Notes under the pieces: model-generated | What the model was told of the DNA's origin: nothing | Databases searched by the model: none | Seen by the model: only the letters and a program-made list of their open reading frames with translations | Translations under genes and position numbers: made by a program | NCBI GenBank assembly: GCA_963971285.1 | Contig: OZ020254.1 | Location: 11,904,001-11,968,000, forward strand | Length of the DNA: 64,000 bases | Direction of reading: 5' to 3' | Source: Astropecten irregularis | Lineage: Eukaryota; Echinodermata; Asteroidea; Paxillosida; Astropectinidae | Part shown: positions 1-11,970 of the stretch, piece after piece | Numbering within the stretch: position 1 is the first letter of the stretch | Layout: every line of letters starts with the position of its first letter

Positions 1-446
1 GCACTCCATATTCATACCTTGCCCTTAATACCATTCGTGAATACAGTGTGTACAGTTCACGCTCGCTTTACCAGATGACGCATTGGAGAAATAATTGAAT
101 CAGTCAGCAACACCCATGCGACTTTCTTTTTTCGACGGGTATATTATGCTCCCGAGACCCTGGAAGACACTTTAGGGCGGGTGGATCTGAATTTGTGGCT
201 TGTGACTATGGCTATGGTTTGGTCAATATGTCTGCATGCAGTTAAGCATTGGCAGCACGTACATGTACATGTAGAATGCTCTGAGCCACAGCTGTAGCCG
301 TTCATATGGATCGTGGTCCTGATAATGTTATGTACTCAAAGATAGTGCAATTACCTGTACACATTATACTATGATAAACAACTGGAAAATTTGGGAGCAT
401 TTGACAGAATCAGTTTACTTCAGTAGGAAGGACAGAAGAATTGATC

Positions 447-717
447 AGGGGCCAATTTCATAGAGCTGCTTACTGAACACAAAATTTGCTTACTGGTAAG
501 CATGAAAAGTGTTCCTTGATCAAACAGGATTCCCAACCAAATTTTCATGTGATGTTTATTGCTTTTGGCGTGTATTCTGCCATTGTTTGCTGAGCATACA
601 TGTAACATTCATAAGGAGTTTTGGCTGGCATAGTGGTTTTATAATACATGTACTGTACCAAGGTTTTTGGTGCTTAAGGAAATTTTGGAGCTAAGCAGCT
701 CTGTGAAATTTGCCCCA
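447..717 (+). repeat. TIR element, 'GGGGCCAATTTCA' family
   Basis: The ends are imperfect inverted repeats: ggggccaatttcatagagct on the left, and agctctgtgaaatttgcccc on the right. The interior has no coding potential. Related copies lie at 29290-29768 (interrupted), 40808-41030 and 61628-61870. It sits in an LDB intron. Confidence 0.7.
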
Positions 718-877
718 GATTATAACCTAATGTAACTAGTTCTGCTTTCATTACCTAATCTTAAATCTTCTTTGTCGTTTCTCTCTTTTTTTTTCTTCCC
801 TCTTTGCCTTCCCCTTTGTTTTCTTTCCTTCCATCCTACCCCCGGACTCCAACATTCTGCCGTTCCTGAACGACCAG

Positions 878-967
878 TATCATTCTCAGGACCCTGCCAT
901 GATGGAACAGCTCTCCAAGAACATCACCAGGCAAGGACTGACCAACGTCACCCTCAACTATCTCAGG
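878..967 (+). CDS. LDB1: LDB exon a (dimerisation domain)
   Basis: Thirty codons, phase 0 at the donor (AGG|gtaggt), containing QLSKNITRQGLTNVTLNYLR. The acceptor is taken as the first AG after the long pyrimidine tract at 778-840, which puts YHSQDP opposite MHAQDP of human LDB1. A second AG just before 890 is possible. The reading frame stays open upstream of 878, but that part does not resemble LDB. Confidence 0.88.
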
Positions 968-3900
968 GTAGGTTGCTGGCTGCTGTTTATATCTGGTTTA
1001 ATCCAAAACTCATCCAAAACCGTGGCAAGAATTCTGAAATTTGAGTTGAGACAGAGCCAAAACTCTTTCTCGGATTAAACAGTTCTTTTTTTGTTAATGA
1101 GGAAATCTTCCTTACAGAGTTAGTCAAAAAGAAGTTCACAAGGGATTGGTGACCTTTTTCGAAACAAATAAATGACATTCAAACGTTCATTTAAAATAGA
1201 CAAAACCCCTTCTAGGAATGATCAATTGTTTCATTATTTTTTTCTAATAATCAGGAGAGAATGCTTTTGAAATAATTTGCTTTACCACGTTTACTGAACT
1301 TTTGAGTATCATTTGTTTGTTTTGAAAACAACTTCTTTTTGACTCGCCCTGTATTAAGATAAGATAATGAAACATTGGCAGGTGTTTACTTACACATGTC
1401 TATAATGCTAATGATACAAAAAATGTAAATAAAATCAAAATAATAATAATAATCGTAATGCTAATAATCCAAAAAGAAAAAGTCTAAAACCGAAATGACA
1501 AGAATTGCTAAAAGATGCAGAAAAAAACGACCAAATAAATACACATGTATGTTTCTAAAAAAAAATGTCCTTAGGAGAAACTTGCAGGAATCTTAGTTTG
1601 AAATCCAGGTCTCGTCTGACTTTAATAACGGACAATTTACGAGCCCGTTTGATAGTGATCGCTATTGGATGTCTTCCAAACTGGAACCAATTTTGACAAA
1701 ACGGCAATGAGGTTTCTGTCAAATTTCCCAACCGCCTCGCGTGCTTCAGTTTGGCAGGTCTTAATTGTGTCACACGTGTCAGTTGAATCATCTGGTAAAC
1801 TGGACTTCCAGATCCGACCAGAAAAAGAGCCACTTGAGGTTCATGTCAATGTGTGACACTGACAGAATCAATATGACAGTAGTGAATATGAAGTCTGCGA
1901 TTGAAATCAGTTACAATTTTCCCCTCTTTGATCTACTCTTTGGTGAGTAATGTGGGGGGATTGGTTGATTCCAACCCTCTTTACAGTCCTGATTACCAAG
2001 GCTAATGCTTTATCCAACGTTATCCAACGGCTGCTGAAACGATATGCCGAAGCCCCTTCTTGCACATGACTTTATGTGCACTTCCATGTACCCATCTCTC
2101 CTTAATTTCAACATGCAGTCAGCGTGCTGTCTTGTATGTAAACGAACGGCACGGCACTACTTTAGCTGAGTTTAGACTGTGAACCAAAAAGTTCCAGGCA
2201 GAAGTGCCATTGATTTTGAACCAAAATCTTCCTATGGAAGTGACTTCTACTGTGCTAGAGTAGAAATTTAACATGGTGTAACTGCAAGCCGACCCTACAC
2301 ACCTACATGTACATTGTAGTCCTCCTTGCTCGTGAATACAGAGACTGTAGGGGGTTTACGAAACGGCGGCTCAGGCTCAGGCTCCAGCTCTGTCATCCAT
2401 GTACTGAAAATATACATTAGGTTGTGGTATTGCATTGAAGCTGAAGCTCTGTTTTCCTTTTCAAACCAGAGAATCTACATGTACTTCAGAACCGCAGCCA
2501 AAAGCCTCTATTTTGATACCCGTTAATAAAGAATGGATTCACGAAATGGATTTGGAGCCTGAGCCTCCGTTTCATATACGCGCTTAGTGGCGTTTCACTT
2601 CAACATCACCCCTCAGTTTCCATGTCACCATCTATGTTGTCCGACAGAATCCATCACATTCCCGTGTGCAACAACCATCGCCAATTTCTCAAAAGCTTGA
2701 TCGGGCAGATGGAATTTTTGTAAGGCATGGCAAAGTTATGCTTCAGCAGCACAGGTTACTGTCTGCTAAAACTCATGCATTGCCTCCAACTGGTTCTTAG
2801 CTGAAATATGCTGAGACTGAATTTAAACCTCCGCAAATTAAAACCTTGGCAACTGTTAGCCATTTGCTTCAAATCAGTTCCACATTTGCAGTTTTTGTGG
2901 TTTTAAACTACAAAAAAGCCACTGGCTTCAAATGAAATTGATACAGTCACAACTAAATTGCATATCTTTCCAAAGTCAAATTCATGAAAGTTTATCAAAT
3001 TAAAAAAGCAGTGAAATCAAATAGACTATAAAATGAATGGATGGAAGTACATTTCAAGTCGCCTCCAAGACCTGGCTCCACAAACCTGTCCCTCGGCTTC
3101 TGACAGTAATTGGATTTGGCAGGTTCACCATTTTTTTTACTGATGCGATGGGGGCAAGTTTCCACAGTTTAATGGGCCCCTTCCCGCGGTCTACACCTCC
3201 CAGAAATCAGCCTCATCAGGCAAATATCCTGAGGTTTTTTTTTTTTGGTGTCATTTGCTCGGGAAAAGGAGGTTGGGTGGGAGGGAGGTTGAAGGGGGGT
3301 GGGGGAGAGAGTCTCCTTGAAGCTGATTTTTTTCCAGACCCGTTTTAAGATTTGTGTATTATAAACCGTTGCGTTGTTGTTGTGTTGGAGCTGTAGCATA
3401 CCAAAACAGAAATCTTCACAGATAATACCCAAAACGTTCAGGGTATGAAGTAGGTGACGGTAGAAACATACCGTTGCAATTTGTCTGCCTGAAATGCAGT
3501 ATTTATCCAGAAAAGAGTCAAACCAATGACCAAAAACAATTTTGATCTTCGGAAGATCAAAAATAATAGTGCAAAGATTTTTAAATACAGTGGCCGTTTT
3601 TCACCGTCTTTTCAAAAAGAGGGGCACTGTATGGGATCAGGAATTTCAAATGTATTAAAATTAGGAATTTTCAGTTGTATCAGGGATGTGAAACTTCAGA
3701 TTTGAATCTGCATTCCACTTTTTTTTGTTTAGATTATTTCACACATGTTTCAATTCAGAATTTCAGCTTTTTTGTACAAAAGCGAGCAAGCGTTTATCAC
3801 ATGCGTGCAGATTTCCTGATTAATTATTCAAGCCAACCCAGCACTGACTGCTCTAAGTATTGACCAATCAGTGGGCACGTACTGTCATACTGTTTGGCAA

Positions 3901-6900
3901 GTGCGTCTATCATGAAGATAACTGCTGCCGAGCAGACGCGCGAAATTGACCAATCAACATCCTCCGTCACGATCGTGACGGAGATGTTCTACAAATTTGC
4001 ACGCAGATAAATACAGCATTTCAGGCAGAAAAATGTTAACAGTATGTTTCTACCATCACCATCTTTATACCCTGTCTTTATACCAAAGTATGATAGTACC
4101 TTTATGCACATTCTGGTGCTTAAGCAGCTCTATTAAATTGTCCCGTGATCAGTTGGTTGTACATGTAACTTATTCCACTTCATCACTTGCAATTTGACTT
4201 TGATTCTTCTGTTCAGTCGATTAATTTCTTCTTCTTCTTCTGCTTCCTCCTTCTCTTCTCAGCTGTGTGTGATTCTGGAGCCTATGCAGGAATTGATGTC
4301 CCGTCACAAGGCCTACAACCTCAGTCCCAGGGACTGCCTCAAGGCGACCCTCTTCCAGAAATGGCAGCGAATGGTGGCACCTCCAGGTAGGGATGGAGGT
4401 TAAGAGAAGAGAGTTGCTATGTTTTTCCAACAGCCTCGCCTAAATAGCGCCCTCAAGTTGCAAAGAGCTACTGTAATATACCTTATTATACAGTGTAGTA
4501 ATGAACGAAATTGTTTCATGTTAAACCCTTACAGGTTTGCACTGTTGATATCAATATGTACATATAGCTGCCTCGAATGAATTGATTGAAAATTTGTCTT
4601 TGATAGATACATAGGCATATAGGGTGTTTACGAAACAGATGTTCAGGCTCACTCAGACTCGGCTTCCCTTTCACGAATCCATTCTAAAATAACAGGTATC
4701 AAAATAGAGGCTTTTGGTTGCGGTTTGGAAGTAGAATCTCTGGTTTGAAAAGGGAAACAGACTTTCAGCTTCAATGAAAAACCAGAACCTATATTTTCAG
4801 CATAGGATGACAGAGCCAGAGCCAGAGCCAGAGCCTGAGCCCGAGCATCCGTTTTGTAAACCCCCTTAGCTAGCCTTTAACAATGCCCCTGGACATCCAC
4901 TTGCATGTCCGTTGGCCTGAAGGATCTGACCTCATCCTCTCCCCTTATACATTCTTGCAACCCTCCTCCAGCTGAAACCAACAGAACACAGCCCAAACGT
5001 CGGAAGCGCAAATCCTCAACCAGCATACCGGCCGGGGGCGGCAACCTGTCCAACAACATCTCAGGGGGCGGGTCCAAGAAGAAATCGTCGCCGGGGAGCT
5101 ACACGATGTCCACGACGCCGGAAGGCGTACCCACAGTAAGTCAGGGCATCTTTGGTCTTGTACCTTTCTTTCACCTGACCCATCTCACTGTTAGAAACAG
5201 GTGCAGATTTTGGTAATTGATTGGATGGGAGGTCAACCATCTTCATTTCAAAGGTGTTTGAATAGACAGGCCCTTACTCTGTTGGGTTTTTTCCTCCTTG
5301 CTTTTACACTGAGCATTGGATTTGTGCAATTTGAAGCCGATTGAATTGCCTGTCCACAGCCACATTGAAGAGTTGCAGGCATGAGATTTCTCAGATTAAA
5401 ATCTGATTTCATGATTTTCTTTGTTTTGGATTTCAGATTTTTTTTTTCCTCGTTGACTTGGCTGTTCACAAAAGTATAGGAGATTTTCCAGATTTCAGAC
5501 TTTTTATATAAAGCTCCCTGTCAGCTGTTTTCAGACATTTTTATCATTGGTCAATCTCATCCCTGGAGTTGAATCTTATGGATCAGCTAAAAAGCGGTCA
5601 AAAAAGATCCTTTATTATGTTCAAGACATGTCCATGCACTCTACCATCCTCCAGTGAACACGCTTTTGCTACAAGGGGGCGCTTCAGTATGCACTGCGTG
5701 GATGCCAAAATGGCTTTGCCCGATTTTTTTTCAAATGAAAGGCCTTTGTAGGCAACCGGCCGTCAGCTGGTTTGGTTGGTTTTTCTCCTCAGGTGAACTT
5801 AACAATTGAAGCATGGCTCTATTAAAGTGTGTGGAATGGGCGAACCAGTAACCATGCCAAATGCCTCTTTGCATGGACTAACCAGCATGTCCAATATATG
5901 CTTGATCTATTAACCATTTTTTGCTCGGATTTAACTTTTCATGTACATGTATTTGTATTGATTTGTTTATTTATCTATTTTTGATTATTTTTATAAAAGA
6001 ATTATTACCCCACAACCCCTACCTCTTCCCCAAATTTATTCTTGTCAAATCTCATTTTCTGTTTTTTTGGCTTCCTGTTTCGTCGCGAGAGACAAGGAAT
6101 GTGTCGCTATTAGCTTCACTAGTAGATTCATTACACTAGACATCGATAGTATTTGGGCAATTCCAGCGTAACGGACATGACAATTACACAGTTTTTGCCT
6201 TATTCAGAGGATCATAAAGTAGGATTGGCAGTTTGCAAACAATTTTAATTAGGCTTATCAGACACATTTAACTATCAGTGACATATGTAGTAAATTTTAT
6301 GTAATTTCATTGAACAGTTGTAGAGAAAATGCACTTCTTGTGACCGTAACGGACATGACAACTTAGTGTCATGTCCGTTACGGTCACAAGAAGTGCATTT
6401 TCTCTACAACTGTTCAATGAAATTACATAAAATTTACTACATATGTCACTGATAGTTAAATGTGTCTGATAAGCCTAATTAAAATTGTTTGCAAACTGCC
6501 AATCCTACTTTATGATCCTCTGAATAAGGCAAAAACTGTGTAATTGTCATGTCCGTTACGCTGGAATTGCCCATTTGTAAGATGTTTCTGTTCAGGGTAC
6601 CCAAGTAGTATCTTGAGGTCAAAAAAACCCAAAAATAATAATAATAATATCTACTTATATAGCGCATAATAATAAAAGATTCTCTATGTGCTTTACATAT
6701 TATTATCCCTGGTCATCGGGCCATGATTTACATTCCTGAAACCATCTCAACTCCCTGGTTAGTATACAGCCCCGGCTACCGTAAGGTGCACAGAGGCTAA
6801 TCAAGCACACAAAGCCATCTCTAACCTCGCAGGTACCCATTTACACCTGGGTGAAGAGGAGCAATATGTGTTAAAGCGTCTTGCCCAAGGATGCAAGCAC

Positions 6901-9900
6901 CACTAGCCCATGGCTGGATTCGAACCCACAATCTGTAGATTGACCACAAGACCTTGAGTTCGAAACGCCAGACCACTCGGCCACGGTACCCCATGGTACG
7001 GCCACGGTCTACATTTACTTGACTCCAAGGGGAGCAGCATCCTTCGGCTTGACAATGAGATCCTCGATGGAGGAGAGTGATCCTTGTCGTGTACCTCTAG
7101 TCAAACACGCAAGGGTCTTGATCTCTCCTGGGCAATGTCTGTTGTCAGTAGAAGACTTAAAGCTTGTTTATGGATTCCAGCGAGTGGACTGGATCACTTG
7201 GGGGGGAAAACTCTCCAGCAAATTAAAGCTATGTTTAAACACAGTCCTGAGACCAAAAATCGTCTACCCTTTGCGGTCACAGTGGGAGGTAAACATTTCA
7301 TCCCAGACCCCTTGTGTCCATACTACACAGGGTTAAACTGAAAACAGTCTGTCCCTGGTGTTTAGAGGTCACTCATGTCGCATAACTCCAAAACTGAACT
7401 TCCATTAATTCACAAGAAGTGGCATAAATCATGCACCTGCTCTCCGGTCAAGCTAAACCAGAGGTCGTTCAGATGTCTTAAGGCACATTTGTAGACCCGT
7501 CTATGTAGTTTACACCGTCCCTTCTCGGCTGTCTTAAGTTTTCAAGCAACCAGTGACAGTGACTCTGAAAAGGTTGCAGGTTCGAATCCTGCCACCCAAT
7601 CACTGTTAATCTCCTACCAAATGTTTTTAACTGTTTCATAATTTCTGTAAGTATCATCCCTAAAGGAGAGGTCTTTCAAAAAAACAAAACAAGTTTCTCA
7701 GGCCTGTCTTTTTTTGTTTGTTTGTTTTTTTTCCCCACAACCACTTTCTTCTCCCCTCCTCTACTTTCCTCGAATGCCGTCTTTTCCTCCCTTGTAGCGA
7801 AACGGGCCGGCGGGCCGACACAAGAGCAAACGTAATCGACCGAGCTCACCACAACCCGTTCCTATGCCTCCCTGGATTCACGAGTCCGTCTCAGAGGTAG
7901 CTGACTGCCCTCTCTCTCCACGTCTATCTCTCTGTTCTCTCTCTGTCACACACTCTGTGTCTCCTTCCACTATCAGGCTCATCGGCTGAAACAATACCTT
8001 CTTTTTCTGTTTTATTTTGGTTTTGCAGGGATTGTTTTGGTGTTTGTGTGTGCATCTTTCTGTTTTGATTAACCCTTAACTCTGCATGCTTGCAAATGTT
8101 GGCTTGCATGTGTATTAACGCTGAATGCATTATCATATAGGGTGCGCTCGTTTAGCTTCCACGAGTTGACACCAGTCAACCTCGTCCCCACCCTCACGAC
8201 CATTCCCAGGTCAGGGCTGCCCAGTGGAAGCTAAACGAACACACCCAAACAGACAGGTGTAGGACTTCTCGTTTCGGTTTTGAAGTCAAGAACTAGAGAA
8301 ACTTTTCTACCTACAGCTTCTGAATTTGTGATTTAAGCAGCTCGATGAAAATCAACCTACTGAGATCAATTTGATGACCTAAGCGAGCAAGTTTGGGGTT
8401 AGCCTGAGTAAACTTGGCTCCCTAAACCCAATTTCGTGGGAAGTTCGTGACAATATTGAACACAAGCACCTATATGCGGAGCTAATTAGAGAAGCTGGCA
8501 CCACGCCCCCACCCTACCCGTATAATGCAATACTGACACAATCCCAAGGAGCACCCGACTAATATTGTATTAATCGCAACTGCATGGCACTAACATTTGG
8601 TTTTGCATGTTTTTTATTTTGCCTCTTTGACGAATGGAGCAAGTCAGCTTGTTCAGTTGTTTGCATGTTTTGGTTTCTTTTTTATTTGGTATAGCCCTCC
8701 TTAAGCTGTCAAATACCTTTATCCATGTGATGACCAGTATATCTGTTAAAAAACCCATAGGACATGTTTTATTATTGTCATCATTCATTGTGTTAGAAGC
8801 ACAAAATGCAGAACATTTGATGAACTCTGAAGTTTTGAAAAAGGAAAGTGTGAATTTTTATTATCTTGAAGATAATCGTTTTTGTCATTTATTTTTAAAG
8901 TGACAAGTTATCTTCAAGCAATAGCATTAAAAAAAGTGCTCACCAATTGAAGGGTTGGCCAAATTTTCGACCCTACTTGGTCTTCGTCAGGGCTTGGAAT
9001 GGTGTACTGAATGCAGGAAATTCTGCAAGCAAGCTCTGGTGATGGTGTTCCAAAATGCCCTTGCCTTCTTATACTGATTCTGAATTCAATCAGTAATTTA
9101 GGGTTTTTGTTTCATCCCTTTGGCTCGACCCCCTAAAAGTTCTATGTAGCTCCGCCTTGTTTTTAAAGAGTATCGGTCAGATGGCATGTGGTGGCTTGTT
9201 TATCAGTCGGTCTGTCTTTGTTTCTGTGTGCTCTGGCTTTTGTTCTCTATGCTGCTGTTGCATTAGGCATGTTGGGTGTCAATGTATTGCTAATGACTTG
9301 GAAGCAGACTTCTAATTTGTTTGTTTATTTGTTTCTTGTTGTTGCTTAGAATTAAAAAGGGAACAACGATGTGGTCCAAGCAGGGTTTTTCTTGAATGCT
9401 ACATGGCTTTTTATTATTTAACCCTGACTTTTTTACTGGGAATGACTGTTCCTGCATTCAGCACTCCTAAATTTTGTTCTTCTTTCTTGTAGCCTCTTTA
9501 CCTAAAAAGCCTTATTTGGGATAAATATGCATAATACGTAAATTATTTTGTTACCGGGCAAAAAGGCAGGCGGGGACACTGCAGTAATGGCAGATAGTAT
9601 ATCGTGCCGTCGGATCAGTGTATGAAAATGATCACAAGTATTTGAAAACTATTCTGTGACTTTGCCAAGGAGCATTTTTGTATTGTAAAAACAAAAACCA
9701 ACAACAACAACAACAAATTATTGCTTTTTGGGGTTGCTTTGTTTTCCCCCATCCCACCAAATCCCAATCCTTCGGATGTTTGTGTCTTTTTCTTTTAACT
9801 TGTCTTTCGTCCCCAAACCTGTGTTATTTTTGTCCTTGGTGCTCGGTGTACAATTCTGTTGCTGACGGTACGGAAGTGACTTTGGTGGTGGTATTCATGC

Positions 9901-11970
9901 TTGATGATGTTATGGTGTTTCTTGGCGCTGCTGCCTTTCCTGTGGCTTGCAAATTAGCTTTGGTTAAATTTATTTTCCACTTTGATATATGTTGTAGTTA
10001 ATTTTCCTTTGTGTCCCTTTTTCTCATTTTCGTTTTGCTAATGTATGATCAGTATTCAAACTTTTTCTCAAGCTGTTGATAGTCCGGTGTATTTTTTATT
10101 TTATTTTGGTGTTTGCATTTGATGATTGTACATGTTTTTTTTTTTATTGTTGTCTGTTTCGCACACTTAAAGGTAGTATCATACTTTGGTAAGAAACCAA
10201 AACAGAAATGTTCACAGATTTACGTTTTACTTTCAGGGAATGAAGATGGTGCTGGTATAAACCTACCGTTAACATTTTTCTGCCTGAAATGGTGTATTTA
10301 TCCAGAAATTAGTAAAACAACGACCGAAAATCTTTTTGATCTTTTAAAAGATGAAAAATAAAAGAGAAAAGACTTAAGAAATTCTGTGGCCGTTTTTCGC
10401 TGTTTTCTCAATAAGTGGGCACCGTATGGGGCTGAAACTTTCACAGATGACTGTTACTGTATCAGTCTTGATATTTTTGCCCATGAATCTGTATTTCTTT
10501 GAGAAAAAAACAAAGTATGATTTTACCTTTAAGAAGATTTGAATCAGGGATGACCAGTGCAGGATATTTCAGATTTTTTTGTTCAGCTGTCATGTCTCAT
10601 GTCCCACAGCGGATTGAGGGATGGTCAGTTTCACTGATAAATGAATTATATAATAATACGGTCAGTTGGTTACTTATCTGTTGACCTATTTTAGGGGCAA
10701 GATTTATTTCAGGTGTGCCTAGTATGGACTGATTCCACTTTAACCTTTTGGATTTTATTTTCTTTGCCTACCTGAAAAATTAATCAGCTAATTGAAATAA
10801 CACAGTTCTCTCACACTAGCAATAAACATATCCTTCCAGAAAACCCTTAAAAATATTAACAAAATTGAAAACAAAATAATAAGTATGAATAATCAATTTC
10901 TTAACTATGAAACCAATAATAATCAGGTTTTGATTGATGGTTTCACGGTTGAAATGCCAAAGAATCAAAACCATCAATTAAAAAGAAGAGGGGGAAAACA
11001 ACTTAACGTGAATGAATTGAAAGACGAGTTTGCCAAAACTTACAAATATACTGAGCCACAAAAGAAACGCAAACAATGCGTCCAATATATTGTCATTTAA
11101 GGCACTTTAGGTGTGCTGTGACATTCCATGTGAGCACTTTTTGGTTATGAAAACAAAAGCAATATTCAACATGCACAAGTCAGAAACTTTGTACCAAATG
11201 TTGTTGAATTCGATTAATTTAAACATCCGAAGTGAAATGTCAAAACATGACAATATAAAATTGAATGGGCCCACCGTTTGCATTTCGTTAGTGGCTCAGT
11301 TTATAAGGTCAAGTTAAAAAAAAATATGTTAAGCATCCTGCCTTTTATTCATTTATCCAAAACCATTTCCTCAGAAGAAAAACATAAATTTCCCCTTTTT
11401 TCAGGTAAAAAAAAAGAAAAGCAGGCGGTCTTCAAGAAGGAAGCACTGGCATGCAACTTTTCCTCGGATCAGCTGATTTCCTCCTTTTCACTAACTTTTA
11501 TGCCATCGAAAAATGAAAAACACTCTACAAAATATGGTGAAGTTTTTAATAAGAGTAGCCTACAGAGTGGGTTCTTCCCAAAAGAGTACATGGTGTAACA
11601 CCACAAATCTTATCCAATCTAGCAATCCCTACCACATATCCTCAAGTCTCATAATAGACCATTATGTCATTTGTCAAATTTGCTTTCTTATCTCCTCCTG
11701 GCACAGGACGTGATGGTGGTAGGCGAGCCCTCCCTGATGGGCGGAGAGTTCGGAGACGAGGACGAGAGGCTGATCACCCGGCTGGAGAACCAGCAGTTTG
11801 ACTCCAACAACGGCATGGACAACGAGGAGGAGTTTGAGCCCGGCGGCTCCAATGCCAAGCGGCCATCCTCATCCAGCGGACCTGCCTCCTGGGCTTCGGC
11901 CGACGTCAAACCCCCGCCGCCTGTCAGCCAGGGGCAGGACGAGAAAGCTGCCCCGTCAAATTCAAACTGA
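878..11970 (+). CDS. LDB1: LIM-domain-binding protein (LDB/CLIM/Chip family), 3' half of gene
   Basis: Nuclear adaptor that dimerises and bridges LIM-homeodomain and LIM-only factors (family knowledge). Five exons are visible: 878-967, 4263-4386, 4972-5135, 7798-7896 and 11707-11970. All join in frame across GT/AG junctions and give 246 residues up to the TGA at 11968. They encode the end of the dimerisation domain (EPMQELMSRHKAYNLSPRD, FQKWQRMVAPP), a basic nuclear localisation stretch (KRRKRKS), a Ser/Gly-rich linker, and the C-terminal LIM-interaction domain (DVMVVGEPSLMGGEFGDEDE, then RLITRLENQQFD). The order and most residues follow vertebrate LDB1/LDB2 as I know them. The 5' exons with most of the dimerisation domain lie before the window. 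LDB1 and LDB2 cannot be separated here, and an invertebrate would probably have one gene. Confidence 0.93.
2343..2590 (+). repeat. MITE-like repeat, 'GAGCCTGAGCC' family, copy 1
   Basis: About 240 bp with GGCTCAGGCTC-type sequence at one end and GAGCCTGAGCC at the other, around a conserved core (attgaagctgaagctctgtt; aaagcctctattttgatacc). Related copies are at 4619-4868 (inverted), 49766-49998 and 54795-54975. No protein is encoded. Confidence 0.7.
3398..3645 (+). repeat. TTAA-MITE group 1, truncated copy
   Basis: Shares the internal core of the intact copy at 10171-10528 (cagaaatcttcacagat, gtatttatccagaaa, gatctt..aagatcaaaaataa), but its terminal inverted repeats are gone. Intronic, non-coding. 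Confidence 0.65.
4006..4106 (-). repeat. TTAA-MITE group 1, short fragment
   Basis: An inverted fragment with the group-1 core (ataaatacagcatttcaggc) running into the terminal motif caaagtatgatagtaccttt. Internally deleted. Confidence 0.6.
4263..4386 (+). CDS. LDB1: LDB exon b (dimerisation domain end)
   Basis: Forty-one codons plus one base, preceded by a cttctt-rich tract and cag, with donor gtaggg. It encodes LCVILEPMQELMSRHKAYNL and then SPRDCLKATLFQKWQRMVAP, almost residue for residue the conserved LDB block. The split codon G|CT joins it to the next exon. Confidence 0.95.
4619..4868 (-). repeat. MITE-like repeat, 'GAGCCTGAGCC' family, copy 2
   Basis: Inverted relative to 2343-2590, with the same core in reverse complement (ggtatcaaaatagaggcttt) and both gtttacgaaac and gttttgtaaac ends. 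It contains a short (gccaga)n run near 4812. Confidence 0.7.
4972..5135 (+). CDS. LDB1: LDB exon c (NLS and Ser-rich linker)
   Basis: Starts mid-codon (G|CT, Ala) after cctcctccag and ends at phase 0 before gtaagt. It encodes the basic NLS PKRRKRKS and a Gly/Ser/Lys linker (SKKKSSPGSYTMSTTPEGVP) at the place where vertebrate LDB1 has KKKSPASTF. Confidence 0.93.
6155..6572. repeat. Perfect long palindrome: two 206-bp arms, 6-bp loop
   Basis: By base-by-base comparison the left arm (6155-6360) is the exact reverse complement of the right arm (6367-6572), separated by acttag. Each arm carries GTAACGGACATGACA near both its ends, so the motif occurs four times. ATTT flanks both outer edges (6151-6154 and 6573-6576), compatible with a short target-site duplication. 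No ORF is evident. It lies in an LDB intron and immediately precedes a SINE. Confidence 0.9.
6634..6992 (-). repeat. tRNA-derived SINE type A
   Basis: Read on the - strand, the head has an A-box-like GTGGCCGAGTGGTCT and a B-box GGTTCGAATCC, then a conserved body (cttgggcaagacgcttta) and an (ATT)n tail. Acceptor-stem pairing is absent, so it is a SINE and not a tRNA gene. Copies lie at 48961-49322 and 50497-50720. Confidence 0.85.
7798..7896 (+). CDS. LDB1: LDB candidate cassette exon, 33 codons
   Basis: Open frame of exactly 99 nt between a strong acceptor (long C/T tract ending cccttgtag) and a weaker donor (GAG|gtagct). Both boundaries are phase 0, matching the exons on either side, so inclusion or skipping keeps the frame. 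It encodes RNGPAGRHKSKRNRPSSPQP followed by VPMPPWIHESVSE, a basic then Pro-rich segment. The human LDB1 sequence as I know it has no such segment, so this is probably an alternative or lineage-specific exon. The call rests on splice sites and phase only. Confidence 0.55.
8153..8256. repeat. Short TIR element, 'GTGCATTCGTTTAGCT' family
   Basis: Inverted ends gtgcgctcgtttagcttcca and tggaagctaaacgaacacac flank about 65 bp containing gttgac/gtcaac. A second copy at 60463-60591 has the same ends. Confidence 0.6.
10171..10528 (+). repeat. TTAA-MITE group 1, complete copy
   Basis: The terminal inverted repeat AGGTAGTATCATACTTTGG opens the element, and its complement (caaagtatgattttacct) closes it. 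TTAA occurs directly outside both ends (10167-10170, 10529-10532), the target preference of piggyBac-type transposons. The interior holds a palindromic gatcttttaaaagat and no open frame. It is the reference copy for group 1. Confidence 0.85.
11707..11970 (+). CDS. LDB1: LDB terminal exon (LIM-interaction domain)
   Basis: Phase-0 start after ctcctggcacag and stop TGA at 11968-11970, 87 residues. It carries the LIM-interaction domain core DVMVVGEPSLMGGEFGDEDE and RLITRLENQQFDSNNGMD, then a low-complexity acidic, Ser and Pro tail. The tail length is close to that of human LDB1. The 3' UTR follows; I did not find an unambiguous polyadenylation signal. Confidence 0.96.
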   Translation, partial: DVMVVGEPSLMGGEFGDEDERLITRLENQQFDSNNGMDNEEEFEPGGSNAKRPSSSSGPASWASADVKPPPPVSQGQDEKAAPSNSN

